A DNA stretch of 33,588 nucleotides, taken from the NCBI GenBank assembly GCA_946548305.1, contig CAMNPQ010000005.1, forward strand, positions 1 to 33,588. The letters are read 5' to 3'. Shown here in pieces: positions 9,763 through 18,182 of this stretch (positions are counted from its first letter, which is position 1; each line of letters begins with the position of its first letter). The position numbers and the translations under genes are program-made. The notes under the pieces are model-generated. The model was not told where the DNA came from. It saw only the letters and a program-made list of their open reading frames with translations, and searched no databases. Origin of the DNA: an uncultured Pseudobutyrivibrio sp. (GTDB taxonomy: Bacteria > Bacillota > Clostridia > Lachnospirales > Lachnospiraceae).

Positions 9763-11949
9763 ATGAGTAACTGGTTTGAAGACCAAATTGAAGAGAGAAG
9801 AAATGCAGACAGGATTGCCCTGGAGGATTCCTTTAATCAAATAGCATCAGTGGTGCTGGGAAAGAATCTTGCAACTAAGCTGGAGGATGAAAGAACAGTC
9901 GCAAAGGATGCTTTGGAAGAGATTTTAAAGTTCTATCATCTAAAGCCTGTAGATATACCGGAATATATAGAAAGTGCTGAAGACCAGATGGACTATGTCT
10001 TAAGGCACCATGGCATGATGAAAAGAACTGTGGAGCTGACAGGAAAATGGTATAACGATGGCTATGGTCCTATGCTGGGAATTTTTAAGGATACGGGGTT
10101 GCCTGTGGCTATTTTGCCATACAATTTACGTGGCTATTACTATGTGGATAAGGTCACAGGTAAAAAGATAAAGTTCAATAAAAAAACGGCAAAGCTTATT
10201 GAAAAAGAAGCCTTTTTCTTCTATAAGCCTATGCCTTTGAAGGAACTGGGCATCCCGGATTTACTTATATTTCTAAAGGATTGCCTGAGTGTAGGTGATA
10301 TATTTTTGCTGGTGGTTGCCATTGCCTTCGCCAGCTTTGTTGGAATTCTCATTCCAAAGATAACAGTGGCTATAACAGGTCCAGTACTTGATAGCAAAAA
10401 TGTGTCAGCCCTTGCGGGAGCTGCCATATTTTTATTCTGTATATCACTGTCACAGCAGATTATTTCAAGCATAGGCAGTTTACTGGGAGAGCGTATAGAG
10501 ATAAAGACTTCTCTAGCCATAGAATCATCAATGATGATGAGAGTGCTGGCACTTCCAGTCAGCTTTCATAGAGCATACAGCCCAGGAGAACTGAAATCCC
10601 GTTCAATGGCAGTAAATGATTTGTGTAGGCTGCTACAGAATATATTTTTGACAACAGGCTTATCAGCACTGGCATCCCTTGTATACTTTACGCAGATTTT
10701 TGATTTTACACCTGCTTTGATGGGTCCATCAATAATCATCATTCTTATAACAGTGGGATTTTCCATTGCTGTAATACTGCTTGAGGTATCAATAAGCAAA
10801 AAAATAAAGGAGCACACGGCCAAAGAATCAGGATTTTCTTATTCTTTAATCACAGGAATACAGAAGATAAAACTGGCAGGTGCTGAAAAAAGAATTTTTG
10901 CAAAGTGGTTGAGCATATACGCAGAGGGGGCAAAGCTAGAATATAATCCACCTACATTTTTAAAGCTGAGTAATGTGATAACCACAGCTATATCTTTGAT
11001 TTCGACAATAGTATTATATTATCTTGCAATAAAAAATAATCTTTCCAGCTCTGCATATTTTGCGTTTATTGCATCATATGGAGTGGTGATGGGGGCATTT
11101 TCATCAGTTTCAGCTGTGGCTTCATCTGCATCTCAAATCAAGCCAATACTGGAGCTGGCTGAGCCATTTTTGAAGACAGTGCCTGAAACCTCAGAGGACA
11201 AGGAAATTGTAACAGGGCTTACAGGAAACGTAGAAATAGCTCATGTATCATTTAGATACAGCGAGAAGACTCCTTATGTGCTGAGAGACATTTCCCTGAA
11301 AATAAAAGCAGGGGATTATGTGGCTATAGTGGGAAGGACAGGCTGTGGCAAGTCCACATTAGTCCGTCTGCTATTAGGTTTTGAAAAGCCTGAAAGTGGA
11401 ACTATCTACTATGATGGGACAGATGTTTCAGAGCTGGATTTAGGCTCTTTGAGAAAGAATATAGGAACTGTGACTCAGGATGGAAAACTGTTCCAGGGAG
11501 ATATTTATTCCAATATAGTAATAACTGACCCACGTCTAAGTATGGATGCTGCCTGGGAGGCAGCAGAAACTGCTGGTATAGCTGAGGATATTAGAAGAAT
11601 GCCAATGGGCATGTTTACTGTCATTTCAGAGGGACAGGGTGGCATATCAGGCGGTCAAAAGCAACGACTTATGATTGCAAGAGCTGTAGCTCCAAAGCCA
11701 AAGCTTTTGATACTTGATGAGGCAACCTCGGCACTGGATAATGTGACTCAAAAACAGGTGTCGGATGCTCTTGACAATATGGGCTGTACACGTATAGTAG
11801 TGGCCCATAGGCTTTCTACCATAAAAAACTGCAGCAGAATAATTGTAATTGATGATGGACAAATCATAGAGGACGGCAATTATGATGAGCTGATAGCAAA
11901 GAATGGATACTTTGCCGAGCTTGTAGCTCGTCAGAGACTTGACGCATAG
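9763..11949 (+). CDS. Second ABC exporter subunit of NHLM/NHLP-type system (no peptidase domain)
   Basis: This ABC exporter subunit has about 728 residues. I place the start at ATG 9763, because GAGGG lies just upstream; the track start at 9748, overlapping the previous stop, has no ribosome site. The first 170 residues are a soluble N-terminal region without C39 motifs, as in the NHLP permease/ATPase partner subunit (it contains RGYYYVDKVTGKK). A transmembrane exporter domain follows at about 180-460, then a nucleotide-binding domain with Walker A GRTGCGKST, signature ISGGQKQRLMIARA, Walker B LLILDEATSALD and His switch VAHRLST. It probably pairs with the peptidase-ABC protein as a heteromeric exporter. 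It is the last large gene before the small peptide genes, which have their own promoter 10-90 bp downstream. Confidence 0.92.
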   Translation: MSNWFEDQIEERRNADRIALEDSFNQIASVVLGKNLATKLEDERTVAKDALEEILKFYHLKPVDIPEYIESAEDQMDYVLRHHGMMKRTVELTGKWYNDGYGPMLGIFKDTGLPVAILPYNLRGYYYVDKVTGKKIKFNKKTAKLIEKEAFFFYKPMPLKELGIPDLLIFLKDCLSVGDIFLLVVAIAFASFVGILIPKITVAITGPVLDSKNVSALAGAAIFLFCISLSQQIISSIGSLLGERIEIKTSLAIESSMMMRVLALPVSFHRAYSPGELKSRSMAVNDLCRLLQNIFLTTGLSALASLVYFTQIFDFTPALMGPSIIIILITVGFSIAVILLEVSISKKIKEHTAKESGFSYSLITGIQKIKLAGAEKRIFAKWLSIYAEGAKLEYNPPTFLKLSNVITTAISLISTIVLYYLAIKNNLSSSAYFAFIASYGVVMGAFSSVSAVASSASQIKPILELAEPFLKTVPETSEDKEIVTGLTGNVEIAHVSFRYSEKTPYVLRDISLKIKAGDYVAIVGRTGCGKSTLVRLLLGFEKPESGTIYYDGTDVSELDLGSLRKNIGTVTQDGKLFQGDIYSNIVITDPRLSMDAAWEAAETAGIAEDIRRMPMGMFTVISEGQGGISGGQKQRLMIARAVAPKPKLLILDEATSALDNVTQKQVSDALDNMGCTRIVVAHRLSTIKNCSRIIVIDDGQIIEDGNYDELIAKNGYFAELVARQRLDA

Positions 11950-11958
11950 AGTAAAATG

Positions 11959-11992
11959 TGTGACACTTGTGTGACAAAAACTATGCTATTAT
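11959..11992 (+). promoter_or_regulatory. Direct-repeat promoter upstream of the GG-peptide genes
   Basis: Two copies of TGTGACA (11959-11965 and 11970-11976) are separated by 4 nt (CTTG). After exactly 10 nt comes TATTAT (11987-11992), a good -10 box. There is no normal -35 box; the repeats occupy that position, as in OmpR/PhoB-class activated promoters, where 7-bp repeats with an 11-bp period lie 10 nt before the -10. The same layout recurs at 18183 and 21774. A transcript would start near 12000, about 38 nt before the first peptide gene. The binding protein is not identified. Confidence 0.72.
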
Positions 11993-12037
11993 ATCATCAA
12001 CAAAAGGAATATATTAGAAAATTCGGAGGTATGAATA

Positions 12038-12271
12038 ATGAAGGTAGAAATTAAGGATTTGGAAAATGTAGCAGGTGGCGTTAGCACAGGTGGTGATGTG
12101 GTTGCCTTCTGCAAGACCTGCGGTCAGAAGCTTAAATATTTAGGACAGACTCATATTGAAGGTGGCAACACAGGACAATACGAGTGTGAAAACACAAACT
12201 ACAACGGAACAGGGAAAAACTGTCCTGAGTACCACGTAATCAAAGACAATAACGAGGTCAGCTTTAAGTAA
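12038..12271 (+). CDS. Double-glycine leader peptide with four-cysteine core (putative secreted peptide 1)
   Basis: This 77-residue precursor has the ribosome site CGGAGG 8 nt before its ATG. The first 14 residues, MKVEIKDLENVAGG, fit a double-glycine leader: hydrophobic residues fall at -4 (V), -7 (L) and -12 (V) from the GG cut. The mature part would be about 63 residues, polar, with four cysteines at 25, 28, 50 and 62 in a CxxC...C...C arrangement (FCKTCG, YECEN, NCPEYH), resembling a small metal-binding or disulfide-linked fold. It lacks the Gly-rich hydrophobic stretch of class II bacteriocins and shows no lanthipeptide or Nif11/nitrile-hydratase leader. It lies 88 bp after the exporter and 32 bp before a second peptide. 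Export by the C39 ABC transporter is likely; the activity (bacteriocin, signal or metal scavenger) is unknown. Confidence 0.82.
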   Translation: MKVEIKDLENVAGGVSTGGDVVAFCKTCGQKLKYLGQTHIEGGNTGQYECENTNYNGTGKNCPEYHVIKDNNEVSFK

Positions 12272-12303
12272 TTTAGGCTGTGAGGGCTATGTGGAGGCGA
12301 GGT

Positions 12304-12492
12304 ATGAATATGGAAGAATTAGAATTTGATGAGCTTGGAAAAGTTGACGGTGGCAGTCAGGTATTAGGAAGCAGCGCAGGCGTGGAAGCAAGCCACTTTT
12401 GCCCAAAGTGCCAAAAGGTTACTCAGTTTATTGTATTTTCTGGAGCCAGAGGCAAATGTAAAGAGTGCGGCACTATGGTTTATGATTTGTAA
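12304..12492 (+). CDS. Double-glycine leader peptide with zinc-ribbon-like core (putative secreted peptide 2)
   Basis: The track starts this ORF at GTG 12280, but GGAGGCGAGG at 12293-12302 sits correctly for ATG 12304, giving a 62-residue precursor. The leader MNMEELEFDELGKVDGG again places hydrophobic residues at -4 (V), -7 (L) and -12 (L) before the GG cleavage site. The predicted 45-residue mature peptide contains two clean CxxC knuckles, CPKC (33-36) and CKEC (52-55), spaced as in a treble-clef or zinc-ribbon fold, which is uncommon for an exported bacteriocin. It is co-oriented with peptide 1 and followed by a hairpin at 12513. The peptides share their leader type but little core sequence beyond the cysteines. 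Function is unknown. Confidence 0.8.
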   Translation: MNMEELEFDELGKVDGGSQVLGSSAGVEASHFCPKCQKVTQFIVFSGARGKCKECGTMVYDL

Positions 12493-12512
12493 TAAGTCAA
12501 TATATACTCCTT

Positions 12513-12567
12513 TCTAGGGTCATGTGTAATGTGATTGATTTTCAGTTGCATTACATATGACCCTAGA
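12513..12567 (+). terminator. Near-perfect long hairpin after the peptide genes, probable terminator
   Basis: Arms of 19 nt (TCTAGGGTCATGTGTAATG at 12513-12531 and its complement at 12549-12567) match except for one G/A position, with a 17-nt loop. A T-rich but broken stretch (TGTTTGTTAGTTATTTT) follows. It most likely ends the peptide operon, possibly acting in both directions; a repeat-element origin is also possible. Confidence 0.6.
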
Positions 12568-12592
12568 TGTTTGTTAGTTATTTTGTGACTTA

Positions 12593-12620
12593 TTGGAAAA
12601 TATATGGTAAAATGTATAAG
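12593..12620 (+). promoter_or_regulatory. glmS: Possible sigma-A promoter for glmS
   Basis: TTGGAA (12593-12598) and TATAAG (12615-12620) are separated by 16 nt and lie about 36 nt before the glmS start codon. An alternative pairing is TTGTGA (12583) with TAAAAT (12608), with a 19-nt spacer. The match is only fair. No glmS ribozyme core was recognised in the leader. Confidence 0.35.
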
Positions 12621-12655
12621 ATTGTTTTTTATTATTTATTTAAGGAGACAAATTT

Positions 12656-14524
12656 ATGTGTGGAATAGTAGGATTTGTTGGAAGAAAGCAGGCTGCACCA
12701 GTTCTTTTGGAAGGCTTGTCAAAGCTAGAATACAGAGGCTATGACTCAGCAGGTATTGCTGTAAGAAATAAGGATAATGCACCAGAAGTGGTAAAGACAG
12801 CTGGCGTTTTAGCAAATTTAAAGGAAAAAACTGAGGATGGAAAGGCACTTGTAGGTTCATGTGGTATCGGACATACCAGATGGGCCACACATGGAGGTCC
12901 TTCTCAGATTAATGCACATCCTCATGTTTCAGGAAAGTATATTGAAAATACAGCAGGACCTGTAGACGCAACAGTTGTTGGTGTACACAACGGTATTATT
13001 GAAAATTATCAGGAGCTTAAGACCAAGCTTTTAAAGAATGGCTATGAATTTTATAGCGATACCGATACAGAGGTAGTTATAAAGCTCATTGATTACTATT
13101 ATAAAAAATATAATGTTGGACCAATTGACGCCCTTGCAAAGACAATGGTGAGAGTCCGTGGTTCCTATGCTTTAGAGGTAATGTTTTCAGATTATCCAGA
13201 TGAAATTTATGTTGCCAGAAAAGATAGCCCAATGATTATCGGTATAGCAGATGGTGAGTCTTATATCGCCTCTGATGTGCCAGCAATCCTCAATTACACA
13301 AGAAATGTATATTACATAGGCAACAATGAAATGGGACGTATTGTTGCTGGAAATGTAGAATTCTATGACTTAAACGGAGATCAGATTCAAAAGGAACTCG
13401 TTGAAATCAAATTTGATGTGAAGGCTGCAGAAAAGGGTGGATATGAGCACTTCATGATGAAGGAGATTCATGAGCAGCCAAAGGTTGTGAGAGACACAAT
13501 CAATTCACTGGTAAAGGATGGAAAAATTGATTTTTCAGAGACAGGTCTTTCAGATGAAGATATTGCAAATATCTCTGGAATATGTATAGTAGCATGTGGT
13601 TCTGCATGGCATGTAGGTATGGCAGCACAGTACGTTATAGAGGATTTGGCATCTATACCTGTGAGAGTGGAGCTTGCCTCAGAATATCGTTATCGTAAAA
13701 ACGTATTAGATAAAAACTGCCTTGTGGTTGTTATTTCCCAGTCTGGTGAAACAGCAGATAGCCTGGCTGCCCTTAGAGAGTCTAAAAAGCTTGGATTAAA
13801 GACACTTGCTATCGTAAATGTGGTGGGTTCTTCTATTGCAAGAGAGGCGGACTATGTGCTTTACACTTTGGCAGGTCCAGAGATTTCAGTTGCCACTACA
13901 AAGGCATACAGCTGTCAGCTGGTTGCATCATATTTGCTGGCTTTGAAATTTGGAACTGTAAAGGGTACAGTTACAGATGAGCTTTGCCAGACATATATAA
14001 AGGAAATCAACAAAATTCCTGAAAATATAGAAAAAATCCTTGAGGATAAGGAAAGAATACAGTGGTTTGCTGCAAAAAATGCCAATGCAAAGGATGTGTT
14101 CTTTGTAGGTCGTGGTGTGGATTATGCTATATCTTTGGAAGGCAGCTTGAAGATGAAGGAGATAAGCTACATCCATTCAGAAGCCTATGCAGCTGGAGAG
14201 CTAAAGCATGGTACTATCAGCTTGATTGAGGACAACACACTTGTAATAGGTGTGCTGGGTCAAAGTGGACTTCTTGAAAAGACCAAATCAAATATGATGG
14301 AATGCAAATCCCGTGGTGCATTTTTGATGGCACTTACAGCAAAGGGCAATTATGAAATCGAAGATACAGTAGATTTCACCACCTATGTTCCAAATATGGA
14401 CGAGCATTTTATAGGCAGCCTCCTTGTTATTCCACTTCAGCTGCTTGGCTATTACATTTCAGTGGCAAAGGGATTAGATGTGGACAAGCCTAGAAACTTG
14501 GCAAAGAGCGTTACTGTAGAATAA
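12656..14524 (+). CDS. glmS: Glutamine-fructose-6-phosphate aminotransferase (isomerizing)
   Basis: This enzyme makes glucosamine-6-phosphate from fructose-6-phosphate and glutamine, the first step to UDP-GlcNAc for peptidoglycan and other envelope glycans. The 622-residue protein begins MCGIVGFVG, with catalytic Cys 2 of the class II glutaminase domain, followed by the typical LEYRGYDSAGIAV, HTRWATHGGP and GVHNGIIENY motifs. Two SIS sugar-isomerase domains follow (ACGSAWHVGMAAQ, SQSGETADSL, GSLKMKEISYIHSEAY), and the C terminus KPRNLAKSVTVE is characteristic of the family. The ribosome site TAAGGAGACAAATTT is strong. The gene stands 34 bp before rfbD and may be co-transcribed with the rhamnose genes. 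The length is normal and no defect was seen. Confidence 0.98.
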   Translation: MCGIVGFVGRKQAAPVLLEGLSKLEYRGYDSAGIAVRNKDNAPEVVKTAGVLANLKEKTEDGKALVGSCGIGHTRWATHGGPSQINAHPHVSGKYIENTAGPVDATVVGVHNGIIENYQELKTKLLKNGYEFYSDTDTEVVIKLIDYYYKKYNVGPIDALAKTMVRVRGSYALEVMFSDYPDEIYVARKDSPMIIGIADGESYIASDVPAILNYTRNVYYIGNNEMGRIVAGNVEFYDLNGDQIQKELVEIKFDVKAAEKGGYEHFMMKEIHEQPKVVRDTINSLVKDGKIDFSETGLSDEDIANISGICIVACGSAWHVGMAAQYVIEDLASIPVRVELASEYRYRKNVLDKNCLVVVISQSGETADSLAALRESKKLGLKTLAIVNVVGSSIAREADYVLYTLAGPEISVATTKAYSCQLVASYLLALKFGTVKGTVTDELCQTYIKEINKIPENIEKILEDKERIQWFAAKNANAKDVFFVGRGVDYAISLEGSLKMKEISYIHSEAYAAGELKHGTISLIEDNTLVIGVLGQSGLLEKTKSNMMECKSRGAFLMALTAKGNYEIEDTVDFTTYVPNMDEHFIGSLLVIPLQLLGYYISVAKGLDVDKPRNLAKSVTVE

Positions 14525-14558
14525 TCATTCTGATATATTTTTAATTAGGAGACATTCA

Positions 14559-15419
14559 ATGAAAAAGATTTTAGTTACAGGCTGCAATGGGCAGCTTGGA
14601 CGGGCTATTCAGCAGGAATATAAGGAGGACGCAGAGTTTATACTTACCGATGTTGTTGAAGGCGAGAATATTAAAAAGCTGGATATCACAAAGGTTGATG
14701 AGGTGTTAAATATTGCAAGAGACTTAAAGCCAGATGTTATTATCAACTGCGCTGCTGCTACAAATGTAGATGGGTGCGAGACCAATATTGATTTTGCCTA
14801 CAGGGTAAACGCCATAGGTCCTAGAAACCTTGCAATAGCTGCAACTGATATTGACGCAAAACTCATTCACATAAGCACAGATTATGTGTTCCCAGGCACA
14901 AATCCAAAGCCTCTGACAGAATTTGATGAGCCAGGACCTATCAGTGCCTACGGCAGGACAAAATATGCCGGGGAGGAATTTGTAAGACAGTTTGCCAAAA
15001 GGTTTTACATTCTCAGAACAGCATGGCTCTATGGCGATGGGAAAAATTTTGTAAAGACAATGCTAAATCTTTCAGAAAAGCATGATGAGATAAGCGTGGT
15101 GTGTGACCAGATTGGTTCTCCTACATCTGCTAAGGAATTGGCAGCTACAATCAAATTTTTGGAGCAGACAGACAACTATGGTCTGTTTCATGCCACTTGT
15201 GAAGGCAGCACCAGCTGGGCAGATTTTGCTGATGAAATTTTCAGACTTGCCGGCAAGTGTACAAAGGTCAACCATGTAACCAGCAAGCAGTACAAAGAAA
15301 TGAATCCTGCTTCAGCAGACAGACCGGCATTTTCAGTGCTGGACAATTACATGCTTAGACTTACCAGTGATTATAAGATGGCTGATTGGCACGATGCCAT
15401 TGAAGAATATTTTAGATAA
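14559..15419 (+). CDS. rfbD: dTDP-4-dehydrorhamnose reductase
   Basis: This enzyme catalyses the last step of dTDP-L-rhamnose synthesis, the NAD(P)H reduction of dTDP-4-dehydro-L-rhamnose. The 286-residue short-chain-type protein has the dinucleotide motif GCNGQLGRAI near the N terminus, the family motifs NCAAATNVDGCE and HISTDYVFPG, the YxxxK catalytic pair in YGRTKYAGE and the RTAWLYG block. It starts at an ATG after AGGAGACATTCA, and a normal AGGAGGAAATATT site leads into the next gene 24 bp downstream. It heads a four-gene rhamnose cassette; rhamnose goes into cell-wall polysaccharide in Gram-positives. Lengths and motifs are ordinary. Confidence 0.97.
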   Translation: MKKILVTGCNGQLGRAIQQEYKEDAEFILTDVVEGENIKKLDITKVDEVLNIARDLKPDVIINCAAATNVDGCETNIDFAYRVNAIGPRNLAIAATDIDAKLIHISTDYVFPGTNPKPLTEFDEPGPISAYGRTKYAGEEFVRQFAKRFYILRTAWLYGDGKNFVKTMLNLSEKHDEISVVCDQIGSPTSAKELAATIKFLEQTDNYGLFHATCEGSTSWADFADEIFRLAGKCTKVNHVTSKQYKEMNPASADRPAFSVLDNYMLRLTSDYKMADWHDAIEEYFR

Positions 15420-15443
15420 AACACATTTAGGAGGAAATATTAA

Positions 15444-16529
15444 ATGAGAACATATCTAGTTACAGGTGGAGCAGGTTTTATTGGCTCAAATTACATTCAT
15501 TACATGTTTAGAAAATATGACAATGAAATCCGCATCATCAATGTAGATGCCCTTACTTATGCAGGAAATTTAGAGAATCTTAAGGACATTGAAAATCGTG
15601 ATAACTACACCTTTATCAAGGCTGATATCACAGACAAGGAAGCTATCTCAAAGATTTTCGCTGAAAATGATATAGATAGAGTAGTGCATTTCGCTGCAGA
15701 AAGTCATGTTGACCGTTCAATTAAAAATCCAGAGGATTTCGTTCATACAAATGTACTTGGTACAGCAGTTATGTTAAATGCTGCAAAGGCTGCATGGGAG
15801 AATCCTGATGGAACCTTCAAAGAGGGCAAAAAATTCTTGCATGTATCTACAGATGAGGTGTATGGTTCACTTCCTGATGATGGCAAGAGCTATTTCTATG
15901 AGACCACTCCATATAGCCCACACAGCCCATATTCAGCAAGCAAGGCTGGCTCTGATTTGCTGGTAAAGGCTTACATGGATACATACCATTTCCCAGCTAA
16001 TATTACAAACACATCAAACAACTACGGACCTTATCAGTTCCCGGAGAAGCTTATTCCACTTCTTATAAACAATGCCCTTGCAGGAAAGGAATTGCCTGTA
16101 TATGGTGATGGAATGAATATCCGTGACTGGCTTTATGTGGACGACCATGCAAAGGGAATCGATATGGTTCAGGAGCAGGGCAAGCTTTTCGAAACATACA
16201 ATATCGGTGGACATAATGAAAAGAGAAATATCGAGATTGTAAATCTGGTAATCGAGACATTGCTTGAATTACTTCCAGATGAAGACCCTAGAAAGAAAAA
16301 TGTAAGCAAGGATCTCATCAAATATATTGAGGACAGAAAGGGTCATGACAGACGTTATGCCATTGCCCCAGATAAAATTAAAAAGGAAATCGGCTGGGAG
16401 CCAGAGACAATGTTTGCAGATGGCATCAAAAAGACAATCAAGTGGTATCTTGAGCATGAAGACTGGCTTAAAAATGTAACCAGTGGTGATTATCAGAAAT
16501 ACTATGATGCTATGTATCAGAACAAATAG
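15444..16529 (+). CDS. rfbB: dTDP-glucose 4,6-dehydratase
   Basis: This enzyme converts dTDP-glucose to dTDP-4-dehydro-6-deoxyglucose with tightly bound NAD. The 361-residue extended short-chain dehydrogenase starts [16 protein letters not shown], with the GxxGxxG fold motif. It carries [12 protein letters not shown], the catalytic HVSTDEVYG (Thr-Asp-Glu triplet), the YSASKAGSD catalytic Tyr/Lys and [14 protein letters not shown], all diagnostic of the RfbB/RmlB family. The ribosome site is AGGAGGAAATATTAA. It is 24 bp after rfbD and 11 bp before rfbA. Slightly longer than many homologues, but nothing is unusual. Confidence 0.98.
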   Translation: MRTYLVTGGAGFIGSNYIHYMFRKYDNEIRIINVDALTYAGNLENLKDIENRDNYTFIKADITDKEAISKIFAENDIDRVVHFAAESHVDRSIKNPEDFVHTNVLGTAVMLNAAKAAWENPDGTFKEGKKFLHVSTDEVYGSLPDDGKSYFYETTPYSPHSPYSASKAGSDLLVKAYMDTYHFPANITNTSNNYGPYQFPEKLIPLLINNALAGKELPVYGDGMNIRDWLYVDDHAKGIDMVQEQGKLFETYNIGGHNEKRNIEIVNLVIETLLELLPDEDPRKKNVSKDLIKYIEDRKGHDRRYAIAPDKIKKEIGWEPETMFADGIKKTIKWYLEHEDWLKNVTSGDYQKYYDAMYQNK

Positions 16530-16540
16530 GAGAGTATAAA

Positions 16541-17419
16541 ATGAAAGGTATTATTTTAGCTGGTGGTAGCGGCACCAGGCTTTACCCATTAACAAAAGCG
16601 ATTAGTAAACAGATTATGCCTGTTTACGACAAGCCAATGATTTACTATCCACTGTCAACACTTATGCTTGCAGGAATCCGTGAGGTTTTAGTTATTTCTA
16701 CCCCTAGAGATTTGCCAGTGTTTGAGGATTTATTAAAGGATGGCTCACAGCTTGGTATGAATATCCAGTACGCTATTCAGGAAGAGCCAAGGGGACTTGC
16801 AGATGCATTTATCATTGGAGCTGATTTCATTGGAAATGATTCTGTGGCACTTGTCCTTGGAGACAATATTTTCTATGGACAAAGCTTCTCAAGTGTTCTA
16901 AAGAATGCCTTTGACAGAACTTCAAACGAAGGCGGTGCTACAATCTTTGGAGTATATGTAAAGGATCCTAGAGAATACGGTGTTGTAGATTTCGATGAAA
17001 ACGGTAAGGCTCTTTCAATTGAAGAAAAGCCAGAAAAGCCAAAGAGCAACTATGCGGTACCCGGTCTTTATTTCTACGATAACAACGTTGTAGATATTGC
17101 AAAGAACGTAAAGCCATCAGCCAGAGGTGAGATTGAAATCACTTCTGTAAATAATGAGTATTTAAGAAGAGGAACTCTTTCTGTAGAAAAGCTGGGTAGA
17201 GGCTTTGCATGGCTGGACACAGGAAACCATGATATGCTTTTAGCAGCTGCAGAATTTGTTTCATCCCTACAGAAAAGACAGGGGCTTTATGTGTCATGTA
17301 TAGAAGAAATCGCATACAAGAGAGGCTTTATCTCAAGGGATGATCTTTTGAAATTGGCAGAGCCACTTATGAAAACAGACTATGGCAAATATCTGGTAGA
17401 TGTTGCTAATGGACTATAA
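16541..17419 (+). CDS. rfbA: Glucose-1-phosphate thymidylyltransferase
   Basis: This is the first committed enzyme of the dTDP-rhamnose pathway; it joins glucose-1-phosphate and dTTP to give dTDP-glucose. The 292-residue nucleotidyltransferase begins [18 protein letters not shown], with the GGxGTRLxP signature, then [16 protein letters not shown] and [11 protein letters not shown] (metal-binding Asp). Further family blocks are [18 protein letters not shown] and [16 protein letters not shown]. The ribosome site GGAGAGTATAAA is close to the rfbB stop (11 bp gap), and rfbC follows after 15 bp. The length is typical of RmlA. Confidence 0.98.
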   Translation: MKGIILAGGSGTRLYPLTKAISKQIMPVYDKPMIYYPLSTLMLAGIREVLVISTPRDLPVFEDLLKDGSQLGMNIQYAIQEEPRGLADAFIIGADFIGNDSVALVLGDNIFYGQSFSSVLKNAFDRTSNEGGATIFGVYVKDPREYGVVDFDENGKALSIEEKPEKPKSNYAVPGLYFYDNNVVDIAKNVKPSARGEIEITSVNNEYLRRGTLSVEKLGRGFAWLDTGNHDMLLAAAEFVSSLQKRQGLYVSCIEEIAYKRGFISRDDLLKLAEPLMKTDYGKYLVDVANGL

Positions 17420-17434
17420 GGAGGACTTGAATAA

Positions 17435-17998
17435 ATGGGTAAATTAAAGGTAGAAGACAACTGCGGTGGCATAGAAGGACTGAAGGTAATAGAGCCAACA
17501 GTTTTTGGTGATGAGCGTGGTTATTTTATGGAAACCTACAATTTCAATGATTTTAAAGAGCAGGCAGGCATTGATTTGGAATTTGTACAGGACAATCAAA
17601 GTGCCAGCAAAAAAGGTGTTCTTAGAGGCTTGCATTTTCAGATTAATTTTCCACAGGACAAGCTGGTAAGAGTTATAAAAGGCTCTGTGTATGATGTGGC
17701 AGTTGACCTTAGGGAAGGCAGCAAAACCTATGGAAAATGGTTTGGAGTAGTGCTTACAGAGGAAAACAAAAAACAGTTTTTTATTCCAAAGAATTTTGCA
17801 CATGGATTTTTAGTTCTTTCTGATTATGCTGAGTTCTGCTACAAGGTTACAGATTTCTATCATCCTAATGATGAGGGTGGAATCATGTGGAATGACCCGG
17901 CAATTGGAGTTGAATGGCCTCTTGCAGAACATGGACTTACAGAAGCTGATTTGATTTTATCTGATAAGGACACAAAGCATCCTGCATTTAATAAGTAG
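17435..17998 (+). CDS. rfbC: dTDP-4-dehydrorhamnose 3,5-epimerase
   Basis: The enzyme epimerises dTDP-4-dehydro-6-deoxyglucose at C3 and C5 to give dTDP-4-dehydro-L-rhamnose. The 187-residue cupin protein has FGDERGYFMETYN, the family block KKGVLRGLHFQI with the catalytic His, GSVYDVAVDLREGSKTYGKW, and FIPKNFAHGFLVLSDYAEFCYKV. The ribosome site is AAGGAGGACTTGAATAA. It closes the cassette; a palindromic terminator starts 5 bp after its stop. With rfbD, rfbB and rfbA it completes the four-enzyme route to dTDP-L-rhamnose, so the window lacks only the glycosyltransferases that would use it. Confidence 0.97.
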   Translation: MGKLKVEDNCGGIEGLKVIEPTVFGDERGYFMETYNFNDFKEQAGIDLEFVQDNQSASKKGVLRGLHFQINFPQDKLVRVIKGSVYDVAVDLREGSKTYGKWFGVVLTEENKKQFFIPKNFAHGFLVLSDYAEFCYKVTDFYHPNDEGGIMWNDPAIGVEWPLAEHGLTEADLILSDKDTKHPAFNK

Positions 17999-18002
17999 AT
18001 TC

Positions 18003-18098
18003 AAAATCCCTTGTAATTATCAGGCTATATATTCACAAGCGAAGCTTTTTATGCTGAGCGGAGAATATATATGCTTGTTAATGTAACAAGGGATTTTT
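18003..18098 (+). terminator. Long compound palindrome/terminator after rfbC
   Basis: An outer 12-bp stem (AAAATCCCTTGT / ACAAGGGATTTT) encloses a second imperfect A/T-rich stem (GCTATATATTC / GAATATATATGC) and a small AAGC-GAA-GCTT hairpin. The right arm ends in ATTTTT. It would terminate rfbC transcription. The two-armed, roughly 96-bp layout is larger than a plain intrinsic terminator. Confidence 0.65.
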
Positions 18099-18115
18099 GT
18101 ATATGTCTTATTAAA

Positions 18116-18149
18116 TGTGAAACAATTGTGAAAAAATGGTATTTATCTC
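18116..18149 (+). promoter_or_regulatory. Second, weaker direct-repeat site upstream of the DUF975 gene
   Basis: TGTGAAA (18116-18122), CAAT, TGTGAAA (18127-18133), then 10 nt and TATCTC (18144-18149). The spacing is identical to the TGTGACA sites but each repeat has one changed base and the -10 box is poor. It may be an accessory binding site 67 bp upstream of the better promoter at 18183, or an independent weak promoter. Confidence 0.45.
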
Positions 18150-18182
18150 ACACTTCTACTGTCAAATGTGCAATAATATCTG

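Noticed and set aside
12280-12303. GTG start at 12280 for the second peptide
   Set aside because: It would add MRAMWRRG ahead of the leader and has no ribosome site, while GGAGGCGAGG is correctly placed for ATG 12304.
12493-12655. Possible glmS ribozyme upstream of glmS
   Set aside because: No recognisable ribozyme core was seen; the space is occupied by the 12513 hairpin and a short promoter region.
15778-15966. 62-codon plus-strand ORF inside rfbB, and similar ones at 1376-1561 and 30878-31099
   Set aside because: Out-of-frame shadows of well-defined genes with no ribosome site or recognisable product.
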